This document shows, piece by piece, positions 32,131 through 39,410 of a stretch of DNA of 39,410 bases. A program made the position numbers and the translations under genes. Within the stretch, counting starts at the first letter, position 1. Every line of letters starts with the position of its first letter. Origin of the DNA: JAVVTR01 sp036653535 (GTDB lineage Bacteria; Bacteroidota; Bacteroidia; Bacteroidales; P3); the NCBI GenBank assembly GCA_036653535.1, contig JAVVTR010000021.1, forward strand, positions 1 through 39,410, written 5' to 3'. A model generated the notes under the pieces. It made no database searches. It saw nothing but the letters and a program-made list of their open reading frames with translations, and was not told the origin of the DNA.

Positions 32131-34041
32131 ATGCATAAATACAAGACATCCATGAAAGTTTTTGGCTTGATAAGAAGAGGAACAAAAAGTTTTTGGATCT
32201 ATTTATGCCAAAGCTTAATCCACTTCCGCCAAAGTTTCTGCCAGTGCTCCCCCTTTTTGTATCTGTATCTGTTTTTATGCCTGTGCTTTTTTTCTTGTTC
32301 GCCTGTAAAGCGGCCTGTACCAACGCATCTATGTGCCGACTCGGTTCCCGTTTATCCTTTTTACGAAGATAGCATTGTTATTCCGCCCAATATAGCCCCA
32401 TTGCAAATGAATTTTGAGGAAAGCCATTTTTGTCAGTCGAAAGGAGAGAGTTTACAAACCTCTTTATGCACGTTTAAAAGTAATAGGTCGCAAACAAAGA
32501 AAGGTTCACGAAAAGCATTTAAACATATAGTAGTTCTTTATGCCTATTCTTTAGATTCGCATTCTAATTTATCCTATAGCGTTTCTTCTGATTCCTCCTC
32601 GAATAATCCTCCATTGAATTTCACCCAATGTTCCTATTCCGTTATTCCTGTAGATAGTATTCTTTTAGAAACGCACACTTCTGTAAAGTTTCCTTTAAAA
32701 CGTTGGCATGAAATACTTCAAAAAGTAAAGGGCGGTTTTTTGAAGATACATTTTTATGAACAGGAAAAAAGGCGTGGGCCATGGATAGAATACCCTACTT
32801 TAACATGGTTTGTAGCCAAAGAGCCCATAGATCCCTATCTTATTTATCGTCTCAGTGCCTACGAAGAAAATCCATGCGACCAACTACAAGTAGAAGAACG
32901 TCATTTGGAAAGTTTTGAAACTCGAATTTTGATGGATAATAAAAAGATGGATGATAATTGTATGAATTGTCATGCCTGCTGTAAAGGACAAGCCGATAGA
33001 ATGAGTGTTCATGTAAGAGGAAAACACAGTGGAACCTACCTCTTGCACGACCAAATAGTAGACCGTATACAAATTCCACCTGCTTACTCCTCCCATCTTC
33101 GCCTTACCTATCCGGCTTGGCACCCGGCTGGAAACCACATAGCTTTTTCCACCAATCGAATTTTTGTAATACCATATTCTACAGGGCGTGAACCTAAAGA
33201 CTTTATTTTAGATTTAAACGGCGATATTGTTATTTATAACCTTGCAAAAAATCGTTTGTATTCTTGTAAAGAGTTAATGGATACAGCCTACGAAGATATT
33301 TTTCCGTGTTGGGCACCCGATGGAAAAACTCTTTATTTTTGTAGAGGTCACAAAGCCCAATTAAACCAAGAAAACGCTCTAAAAGGGGCCCAAGATTTTC
33401 GTTTCGATTTAATGCAAATATCTTTTGATTCAGCTACTGAAAAATTTTCCACGCTCCGTTGTGTATATCCTTTTTCTAAAGAAGGGAAGAGTGTAAGTAT
33501 GCTAGAAGTATCGCCCGATGGTAGTTATCTTATTGTAACCATTTTACCAATAGGAACTTTTCCTACCCTTAACGAAGGCGATTTATATAAAGTAAAATTG
33601 GATAATTTCAGCGCAAGTGCGAAGAACTCCAATGTGAGTGCAAAAGTGATTCCACTTTCCGTATTAAACACTTCAGATGCAGAGCGTTTTCATAACTTTT
33701 CTCAAAATGGCCGTTGGATGGTTTTTTCTACCAAACGACACAACGGAGCCATTGCTAAAGTCTATATTTCCTATGTAGATAAAGACGGAAATTTCCATAA
33801 ACCTTTTGCTCTTCCCCAAAGCAATTCCAACGATTATCTGCAAAAAACGAGATCTTTTCTATTTCCTGTTCTCACTATGACCCCTTCTCCATACGACGCA
33901 GTCACATTTTCCGATCAAGTAAAGCAAAATCCAGTATATCCCAATATGAGTTATTTTAAAGATCTATATCCTGCCACAAACACATCCACACCAAGCAATC
34001 CATCTTCAAAATTATTAGATAATGCAGCATCGGGACACTAA
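32131..34041 (+). CDS. CxxCH haem-binding beta-propeller lipoprotein (cassette A, first)
   Basis: 636 residues. A hydrophobic stretch LYLYLFLCLCFFSC ends in Cys56, a likely lipoprotein cysteine. The conserved core starts FYEDSIVIPPNIAPLQMNF. It runs through EPIDPYLIYRLS to DDNCMNCHACC, a c-type haem site (Cys277, Cys280, His281), with two more cysteines just after it. The rest reads as WD40/TolB-like (PD40) blades: LTYPAWHPAGNHIAFSTN, IFPCWAPDGKTLYFCRG, LEVSPDGSYLIVT and FSQNGRWMVFSTKRHNG. The protein ends NPVYPNMSYFKDLYP...SGH. ATG 32131 leaves almost no leader after the -7 word at 32112; ATG 32152 is the likelier start. The 3' end overlaps the next gene by 20 bp. It should face the periplasm or surface. 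Function unknown. Confidence 0.85.
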   Translation: MHKYKTSMKVFGLIRRGTKSFWIYLCQSLIHFRQSFCQCSPFLYLYLFLCLCFFSCSPVKRPVPTHLCADSVPVYPFYEDSIVIPPNIAPLQMNFEESHFCQSKGESLQTSLCTFKSNRSQTKKGSRKAFKHIVVLYAYSLDSHSNLSYSVSSDSSSNNPPLNFTQCSYSVIPVDSILLETHTSVKFPLKRWHEILQKVKGGFLKIHFYEQEKRRGPWIEYPTLTWFVAKEPIDPYLIYRLSAYEENPCDQLQVEERHLESFETRILMDNKKMDDNCMNCHACCKGQADRMSVHVRGKHSGTYLLHDQIVDRIQIPPAYSSHLRLTYPAWHPAGNHIAFSTNRIFVIPYSTGREPKDFILDLNGDIVIYNLAKNRLYSCKELMDTAYEDIFPCWAPDGKTLYFCRGHKAQLNQENALKGAQDFRFDLMQISFDSATEKFSTLRCVYPFSKEGKSVSMLEVSPDGSYLIVTILPIGTFPTLNEGDLYKVKLDNFSASAKNSNVSAKVIPLSVLNTSDAERFHNFSQNGRWMVFSTKRHNGAIAKVYISYVDKDGNFHKPFALPQSNSNDYLQKTRSFLFPVLTMTPSPYDAVTFSDQVKQNPVYPNMSYFKDLYPATNTSTPSNPSSKLLDNAASGH

Positions 34042-35800
34042 AATAGCTATTCTTTTATGGCTCATTGCCTTAGAGGGTTATATTTGTTTTTTTCGAGCAC
34101 ACTTTCTTTGTTTGGAAATGGAGTCTTGTTTTATTTATCTTCCATCTTATTTTTTTAGTTTTTTCGATACTCCCGGAGGCATAGCCCGTTACTTGTCTAA
34201 TTTTTTTATTCAATTCTATTACTTACCCTATTTTGTAGAAATTATACAAATTCTTGGCGCAAGTCTTTGGCTTTTTTTGTTTTATCTTTTGTTTCGAAAA
34301 TGGAAAATTCCATTTCGCCTTATTTTTTGGATTCTTTTTCCTATAGTTTTGACCCTGTGGATGTTTTTTAACGTTAGTTTAAAATTTACGCCTGATTTTG
34401 TGGTAGGAAGTTTAATAGCTCTAAGCGTTTTATATGGATACTATCAAGTACGCTCATCCATACTTCGTATAGGCCTTTATTTTCCTATAGGAATAGGTCT
34501 TTATTTGTTGGTTGGTATTCCCTCCATATTATGGTTTATAGTAGGAGCCTTAGTATGGGAATTTATTCCAAATATGAAAGAAAAAAGATCTTGGAAAACC
34601 GCTATTTCTGTCTTTCTATTTACATTTTTTTTAGTTGTTTCCCCCTATTATATAGGTCCTCGATTTTTTCTTTGTGATGTATCCAAAGCCTATCAAATTA
34701 GCTTTTTTACCACTTGGAAGCATAGAGGTGTTTCCTCGGATTGGTATTTATATAGGACAGTAAAACAGGTACAATACGGAATAGCCAAAAACGATTTCTC
34801 AAAAACGATGGCTTTATGTGATCGTTTTTGGGAAAAAAGCGAAGCCCTTTCCCTTAAAGAAAAACCACAAGGGTTAAGTGTAGGAGAGCAATATTTCCGC
34901 GAATGGCTTAGCGCATATACCAAATTAAGCCTTTGGCATACTCGAACCTTAAACAATCGTTTTCTGTCTTATTATCCTATACCCGGCATGGGAGCTCTTT
35001 TCCCCAATCTGTCCTCTTCTCTTCCTTTCTATAACACTCTTTATATGGATTTCTTTTTTGAAGCCGGAGCAGTAAACGCAGCTCGCTTCCAAGGAACTAA
35101 CCTAATAGAAAGTAATGGATTTCAGTCGGGGATAATGGAAAAGATGGTACTTTGTAATATCATTACCGAGCAATACGCCTTAGCCGAAAAATATTTATAC
35201 TACTTAAATCATACTTTGTTTCATCGAAAATTTGCTCAGCAATGGGAGCAATGGAATACTGTTTTTGCTTCTTCCAAAAATAGCTTTATTGTTAGCAAAA
35301 GAGCAGAAGGCTATACTGACTATTTTGATCAACCCTTATCTTATTCCATAGATGATTACATTCAAATTTTATCACAACAAAACAAAAAAAACATTTTAGC
35401 TTTAGATTATGCCATTTTATGTGACTTATTAGCCAAGGAAAATGAGAAAATATTAAAGAATAAGGTGCCCTTGTTCCTTGCTCTTAACAAAAAGCCTCTT
35501 CCTGCCTATCTACAGGAAGCAATATTAATAAGTCGTACTATAGGGATGGCGAACATACAAGACACCCTTTCTTGTGAGCAGAAGAAACAAAAAGAAAACA
35601 TAGACAACTACCCAATAAATATCGAAATATTAAATCGGTATAAGCAATTTATGCAAGCAATAAATTTATATCAAATGGGGCAAATGTCTCCCACGGAATT
35701 AACCAAACAATTTGGTGATACCTATGCTTTTCACTTTTTTTTCGGGCAGATTATTTTTCCAAACGAGAATAAATCCGCTAGCTCAGCTCTATCTCATTAA
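34022..35800 (+). CDS. Polytopic membrane protein with helical C-terminal half, DUF6057-like (cassette A)
   Basis: 592 residues. The first ~215 carry about seven membrane helices (IAILLWLIALEGYICFF, IIQILGASLWLFLFYLLF, LIFWILFPIVLTLWMFF, IGIGLYLLVGIPSILWFIVG, ISVFLFTFFLVVSPYYIG). The rest is soluble and helical, TPR-like. Blocks shared with the second copy at 37481 are LSYYPIPGMGALFP, YALAEKYLYYLNHTLFHRKF, LPAYLQEAILIS and DTYAFHFFFGQIIF. I recall a Bacteroidota family named DUF6057 with this build, but cannot confirm it. The start ATG lies 20 bp inside the upstream lipoprotein gene, so translation is probably coupled. The next lipoprotein follows after 19 bp. The close packing suggests the products form one complex. 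Confidence 0.8.
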   Translation: MQHRDTKIAILLWLIALEGYICFFRAHFLCLEMESCFIYLPSYFFSFFDTPGGIARYLSNFFIQFYYLPYFVEIIQILGASLWLFLFYLLFRKWKIPFRLIFWILFPIVLTLWMFFNVSLKFTPDFVVGSLIALSVLYGYYQVRSSILRIGLYFPIGIGLYLLVGIPSILWFIVGALVWEFIPNMKEKRSWKTAISVFLFTFFLVVSPYYIGPRFFLCDVSKAYQISFFTTWKHRGVSSDWYLYRTVKQVQYGIAKNDFSKTMALCDRFWEKSEALSLKEKPQGLSVGEQYFREWLSAYTKLSLWHTRTLNNRFLSYYPIPGMGALFPNLSSSLPFYNTLYMDFFFEAGAVNAARFQGTNLIESNGFQSGIMEKMVLCNIITEQYALAEKYLYYLNHTLFHRKFAQQWEQWNTVFASSKNSFIVSKRAEGYTDYFDQPLSYSIDDYIQILSQQNKKNILALDYAILCDLLAKENEKILKNKVPLFLALNKKPLPAYLQEAILISRTIGMANIQDTLSCEQKKQKENIDNYPINIEILNRYKQFMQAINLYQMGQMSPTELTKQFGDTYAFHFFFGQIIFPNENKSASSALSH

Positions 35801-35819
35801 AATTAAAAAACAGAACGGA

Positions 35820-37454
35820 ATGACAGCTAAAAAAAAGAAGAAAAATATGTGTTTTTCTATATTTCATCAAGCAGAAAGAGGCTTTATGTTTTTGGTATTA
35901 CTTGTTTTATTAAGTACGTTCTATAGTTGTGATACTTTTTTCCATTCTCAACAAGAAGTTCCAACCCTTAGCTCTCCAAATTATCCACCTTTGTTTCCCA
36001 GTTACACATCCGGTATAGTTATACCAAAAAACATAGCGCCCCTTAATTTTTCCCTACCCGACTCGGTCGAAAAAACGTTTATAAAAATATGGCTTTCATC
36101 TGCCTCCACAGCTTTGGATTTTTCTTCTCCATTACTCGACACCCTTACCTTTTCCTTTGGTCGCAAAGTTCATTTTAAAGAAAAATTTTGGAAAAAATTA
36201 TTAGAAAAGGCACTCGGAAAAAAATTCGATTCCACCATTTCCATTCAAGTATATACATTTTCTAAAGGTATTTGGACTCAATATTGCCCTATACGCTGGC
36301 GTGTAGCACCGGAGCCCATAGATCCTTATTTAGTTTATCGTTTAGTTTTACCAGGCGATGGAGTATATAACGTATTAGGTATTTATCAACGAAACTTAAG
36401 TAATTTTAAAGTGCGTACCTTAATGCAAAATACCCTTACTGATGGTAATTGTATGAATTGCCATACCTATTCGGGCAATAATTCGGAAGTTATGGTTTTG
36501 CACTTGCGCTATCCATCCGAAGGTTCGTTGTTGGTTAATGGGAAAAAAATAGAAAAAATAGTTTTACCTCCGCAAGCGAAAGAAAAAAGCATACGACTCA
36601 TTTACCCCGCATATCACCCTAATGGAAAATATATAGCCTTTTCTACCAATTTATTAATGGGAATATCGGGCTTTGATGTACATCGAAAAATGTTTAATTC
36701 TATAGATAGTTTATCTCGTATTGTTATTTACGATGTATCTACGCATAGTTTATTTACGACCCCTGCCTTATTCGATTCCAATTACGATTTCACTTATCCC
36801 ACATGGGCACCCGATGGAAAAATGCTTTATTTTTCGCGTGCCAAAAAAGAAAGAATCGATACGATTTATCCCAATAAAAAAGTGCGCATACAGCAAATTC
36901 GTTTCGATTTGGCAGCTATAGCCTTTAATCCTCTTACCCGTTGTTTTTCCGATACAATACAAACTATAATATCCGCATCTAAACTTCAAAAAAGTGTAAC
37001 TCTTCCACGTATATCCGCCGATGGGAAAAGCATGTTGGTATGTATTTCATCCTTTAGCTCTTTCCCAGCTAGAACCGATGGAGATTTGTTATTATTACGT
37101 TTATCTTCTTATGATTCAAAAATAGGGCAGGTGCAATGGAAAACCACCATAGGAGCCGAGATCCTTAATAGTACAGAAGCCGAAAGTTTCCATTCGTGGA
37201 GTAAAAACGGACATTGGGTAGTATTTTCTACCAAACGTATAGATGGCTATTTTTCTTATCCTTGCATAGCCTATTTCGATGGAAATCAATTTTCCAAACC
37301 TTTTTTATTGCCACAGAAAGATGGAGACAAATACAGATATTGTCTAAAAGCATTTAATCTTCCAGAATTTACCTATAATTCCTCTCCGTTAACTCCGGCT
37401 AATACTACAGAGGCAAAATATAGTCAAGCCAAAGAAATAAAAATAGAATTCTAA
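35820..37454 (+). CDS. CxxCH haem-binding beta-propeller lipoprotein (cassette A, second)
   Basis: 544 residues from ATG 35820 (MTAKKKKKNMCFSIFHQAER). An in-frame ATG at 35712 lies inside the preceding gene and adds no signal. The signal LVLLVLLSTFYSC gives a lipoprotein cysteine at 37. Paralogue of the protein at 32131: SGIVIPKNIAPLNFSLP, EPIDPYLVYRL, then GNCMNCHTY with haem site Cys211, Cys214, His215. PD40-like blades are IYPAYHPNGKYIAFSTN, YPTWAPDGKMLYFSRAKK, LPRISADGKSMLVC and SWSKNGHWVVFSTKR. It lacks the extra cysteines after CxxCH and the C-terminal SGH extension of the first copy, matching the fact that no membrane protein gene follows it. It ends 26 bp from the convergent cassette B. 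Confidence 0.86.
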   Translation: MTAKKKKKNMCFSIFHQAERGFMFLVLLVLLSTFYSCDTFFHSQQEVPTLSSPNYPPLFPSYTSGIVIPKNIAPLNFSLPDSVEKTFIKIWLSSASTALDFSSPLLDTLTFSFGRKVHFKEKFWKKLLEKALGKKFDSTISIQVYTFSKGIWTQYCPIRWRVAPEPIDPYLVYRLVLPGDGVYNVLGIYQRNLSNFKVRTLMQNTLTDGNCMNCHTYSGNNSEVMVLHLRYPSEGSLLVNGKKIEKIVLPPQAKEKSIRLIYPAYHPNGKYIAFSTNLLMGISGFDVHRKMFNSIDSLSRIVIYDVSTHSLFTTPALFDSNYDFTYPTWAPDGKMLYFSRAKKERIDTIYPNKKVRIQQIRFDLAAIAFNPLTRCFSDTIQTIISASKLQKSVTLPRISADGKSMLVCISSFSSFPARTDGDLLLLRLSSYDSKIGQVQWKTTIGAEILNSTEAESFHSWSKNGHWVVFSTKRIDGYFSYPCIAYFDGNQFSKPFLLPQKDGDKYRYCLKAFNLPEFTYNSSPLTPANTTEAKYSQAKEIKIEF

Positions 37455-37480
37455 GAGAATAAAGTCGTTTAAGAGCCTCT

Positions 37481-39175
37481 TTATATAAACTGTCCGAATA
37501 AAAAATGATAAAAATAAGTGTGGGCATAGTGCTCTGTAAATACTTCCGGAGAAATAGTTCTTCTTTGCATTAATTCTAAATCTCGTAGCATTAGGTTGAA
37601 CCTTTTAACTACAGACTCGTCCAATAAAAAACCCGATAAATTTCTGTTTTGGGAGGGCCCAAGGTAAAGAAGTATTGCTTCTTGTAAGTAAGTAGGTAAA
37701 CGATAATATCCCAATTCTTTATATCTTTTGGTTAAGGCAGGAACTTCTTCTATTCGTTTTTGCAATAGGGCTAATAGCGTATAATAATTTAGAAGATTTT
37801 TATTTTTAGTATATTTTGGATAAGCTTTTTCTACCCAACCATCTATAAAGCCCCCTCCTTCACACAAGCCGGTATCGGCTAAGGCTCTTCTTTCCACTAT
37901 CCATGTAACGTTTTTGGATCTCTCTTCCGAATTAATACTTCGCATAGAATCTACAAAACGACCATACAAAGGATTAAGCGATAAATAATATAAATAATCC
38001 TCCGCCAGGCGATAATGCCCACTTACCATGCGAAGTCTAATAAATTTTTTAAGTAAATCGTTTTGAAATTTGTTTTTTTCCAAGGCGGTAGCCAAGATGG
38101 GAACTGCTGGTGCAAACAAACCTAAATCGTAGTAAATGCCAGCATAAATAGGGGAGTATATATTTACAAAAGGGAGAGGAGCTGGAAACATAGCTCCCAT
38201 TTCCGGAATACGATAATATTCCAAGAATTTATCGTTTAATTTTCCTGTTTGTAACAAACACCATTTGGTGTAGGCGGCCAAAGTAAAGCGCAAAGCACCC
38301 TGTTTTTCGGCTTTCCTGCCTATAATACTATTGCTTTCGGCCCATTTTGGGGTTTCTTCCACCTTTTGGTAATAAGCATCGCAAAGGCGTAAGGCTTCGC
38401 AATAATTCTCCTGGTCTACCAAATTTTCCACCCTTTTGCAAGTTCTTTCCAATGGGTTTCTAAAACCAAATATTACCAAAACACAAAGAATCACTCCTAT
38501 CCAAGGTAGTATCCAATGTTCTAAAAAAAGTATTTTTTTTAATACCACAAAGTGTCTTAAACCAGCAACCACTTCCCACACCACAAATAATGTGGTCAAA
38601 AAGCCACTTAAATAAAACAAAACTAAAATCGTGGCACCTTTTAAAAAAACGGATGATAAAGGACGCTCCTTGCCTTTCCATAAACCAATAGCCAATAAAT
38701 TTAAAGCAATTCCCCAAATAAAAGCCATTCCGGAGAGACTCTCTTCGTTGATAAGGGGAGGCACAGATCCATTAGCACATAAAAAATAGAGAGCAATTCC
38801 TAAGAATCCATAATATCCGGCCGCATAAAAGCAAAGAATACAAAAGAGAACTAAAGCAAGAAAAGTAAGCAAACTAATGCTTATAGGCCCCACATAGAAT
38901 TGTAAGGTAAATTGGCTTAAAAGTTCACAAAAGCCACCAACTTTGGTTAAAAATCCAAGAAAAAAGGAGGGATGATAAGCAAAGAAACTACTTTTTCCCA
39001 AAGAAATTAAATAGGGAAAATAATAGAAAAGCCATGCAAGAAAAAAAGCAAAGATAACCATACCCACCAATAGCAAATTAACAAGGAAGCACTTTTTAAT
39101 TTTTTGTGAATCCATGTCCTTCGCCCTGTTTTTGGTTGTTGTTACTTTGAAAAAGTTAATGTCCGGAAACTTCAT
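37481..39175 (-). CDS. Polytopic membrane protein with helical C-terminal half, DUF6057-like (cassette B)
   Basis: 564 residues, paralogue of the protein at 34022. About eight membrane helices lie in residues 30-240 (NLLLVGMVIFAFFLAWLFYY, ISISLLTFLALVLFCILCFY, GMAFIWGIALNLLAIGLW, WILPWIGVILCVLVIFGF). A soluble helical part follows with LEYYRIPEMGAMFP, YRLAEDYLYYLSLNPLYGRF, LPTYLQEAILLY and the end HTYFYHFLFGQFI, all matching cassette A. The ATG at 39175 overlaps the upstream lipoprotein gene by 20 bp, exactly as in cassette A; Met21 at 39115 is an alternative start. It converges on the second lipoprotein of cassette A with only 26 bp between stops. No terminator hairpin is visible there. Confidence 0.8.
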   Translation of the reverse strand: MKFPDINFFKVTTTKNRAKDMDSQKIKKCFLVNLLLVGMVIFAFFLAWLFYYFPYLISLGKSSFFAYHPSFFLGFLTKVGGFCELLSQFTLQFYVGPISISLLTFLALVLFCILCFYAAGYYGFLGIALYFLCANGSVPPLINEESLSGMAFIWGIALNLLAIGLWKGKERPLSSVFLKGATILVLFYLSGFLTTLFVVWEVVAGLRHFVVLKKILFLEHWILPWIGVILCVLVIFGFRNPLERTCKRVENLVDQENYCEALRLCDAYYQKVEETPKWAESNSIIGRKAEKQGALRFTLAAYTKWCLLQTGKLNDKFLEYYRIPEMGAMFPAPLPFVNIYSPIYAGIYYDLGLFAPAVPILATALEKNKFQNDLLKKFIRLRMVSGHYRLAEDYLYYLSLNPLYGRFVDSMRSINSEERSKNVTWIVERRALADTGLCEGGGFIDGWVEKAYPKYTKNKNLLNYYTLLALLQKRIEEVPALTKRYKELGYYRLPTYLQEAILLYLGPSQNRNLSGFLLDESVVKRFNLMLRDLELMQRRTISPEVFTEHYAHTYFYHFLFGQFI

Positions 39176-39410
39176 CTTTTACTTTTTTGGTATTGGGTGA
39201 AAAATCCTTTTCAAAATACGACATATTTGGAAATTTACTTTTCCCTTTGGCTATTTTAGCTAATTTGCGAGGATTATAGGTGCAAGTATTTACCGTAAAA
39301 TAGGGGAATAAAAAAGCTTTTAAATTCGCCTTATAAAAATTGCCCGATTTTTGAGGTAGAGCGAAAGGTTTGTGAAAAATTCCTTTTGTGTCCAAATAGG
39401 CAATAAAGGG
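39156..39410 (-). CDS. Beta-propeller haem lipoprotein, C-terminal fragment (cassette B, cut by window edge)
   Basis: The last 85 codons of a gene that continues beyond the window. The frame is open to the edge, reading PFIAYLDTKGIFHKPFALPQ; the TTG at 39395 is an internal Leu, not a start. It aligns with the end of the protein at 32131: the FHKPFALPQ block, a hydrophobic strand near FLFPYFTV, then FPNMSYFEKDFSP and the terminal SGH. It should therefore carry the same signal peptide, CxxCH site and PD40 blades upstream, which cannot be seen here. Its stop overlaps the membrane protein start by 20 bp. Confidence 0.82.
   Translation of the reverse strand, partial: PFIAYLDTKGIFHKPFALPQKSGNFYKANLKAFLFPYFTVNTCTYNPRKLAKIAKGKSKFPNMSYFEKDFSPNTKKVKDEVSGH

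Noticed and set aside
1..39410. tRNA, rRNA, insertion sequences or prophage genes
   Set aside because: I looked for cloverleaf-type ends, transposase DDE or tyrosine recombinase motifs and phage structural words and saw none.

Overview
The window is a chromosomal piece of an AT-rich bacterium of the phylum Bacteroidota, most likely order Bacteroidales. The evidence is: several secreted proteins with C-terminal type IX secretion (T9SS) sorting domains; a TPR-membrane-AraC hybrid regulator; a DUF5606 protein; a Na+-translocating decarboxylase beta/gamma pair; and promoters of the Bacteroidota form TTTG-N19-TAnnTTTG, two of them exact. I cannot name the genus.

Layout. 1-1240 is a gene graveyard, richer in GC than what follows. 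It holds a Fic-family gene that lost its catalytic core and an AbiEi-type antitoxin gene broken by one inserted base, with strong palindromes between them. 1280-8500 (+) pairs a TPR/AraC-type membrane regulator with a giant 1844-residue T9SS protein. 8580-13082 (-) is an M6-type metalloprotease, a family 2 glycosyltransferase and miaA, tightly packed. 13083-14007 has no gene and is a block of degenerate tandem repeats. 14008-19067 (-) holds a DUF5606 protein, pyrK, pyrD and rnr. 19385-21691 (-) is a lamin-tail T9SS protein. 21954-25400 (-) is a PcrA/UvrD helicase and an isoprenylcysteine-methyltransferase-like membrane protein. 25483-26989 (-) is panD and a flippase-like protein. 27153-31927 (-) holds a CNNM/CBS transporter, a nitronate-monooxygenase-like flavoprotein, and OadG- and OadB-type subunits without their carboxyltransferase or biotin partners.

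The most interesting region is 32091-39410. Two convergent cassettes encode CxxCH (c-type haem) beta-propeller lipoproteins together with a polytopic membrane protein (recalled as DUF6057). Cassette A (+) is lipoprotein, membrane protein, lipoprotein. Cassette B (-) is lipoprotein (cut by the window edge), membrane protein. In both cassettes the lipoprotein stop overlaps the membrane-protein start by exactly 20 bp, and the lipoprotein ends Ser-Gly-His. I infer a periplasmic or outer-membrane haem-lipoprotein plus inner-membrane partner system of unknown role.

A second theme is in-frame low-complexity expansion. Ala/Lys/Pro/Arg/Asn-rich repeats sit in or at the ends of otherwise conserved housekeeping proteins: RNase R, PyrD, DUF5606, OadG, CNNM and the protease sorting domain.
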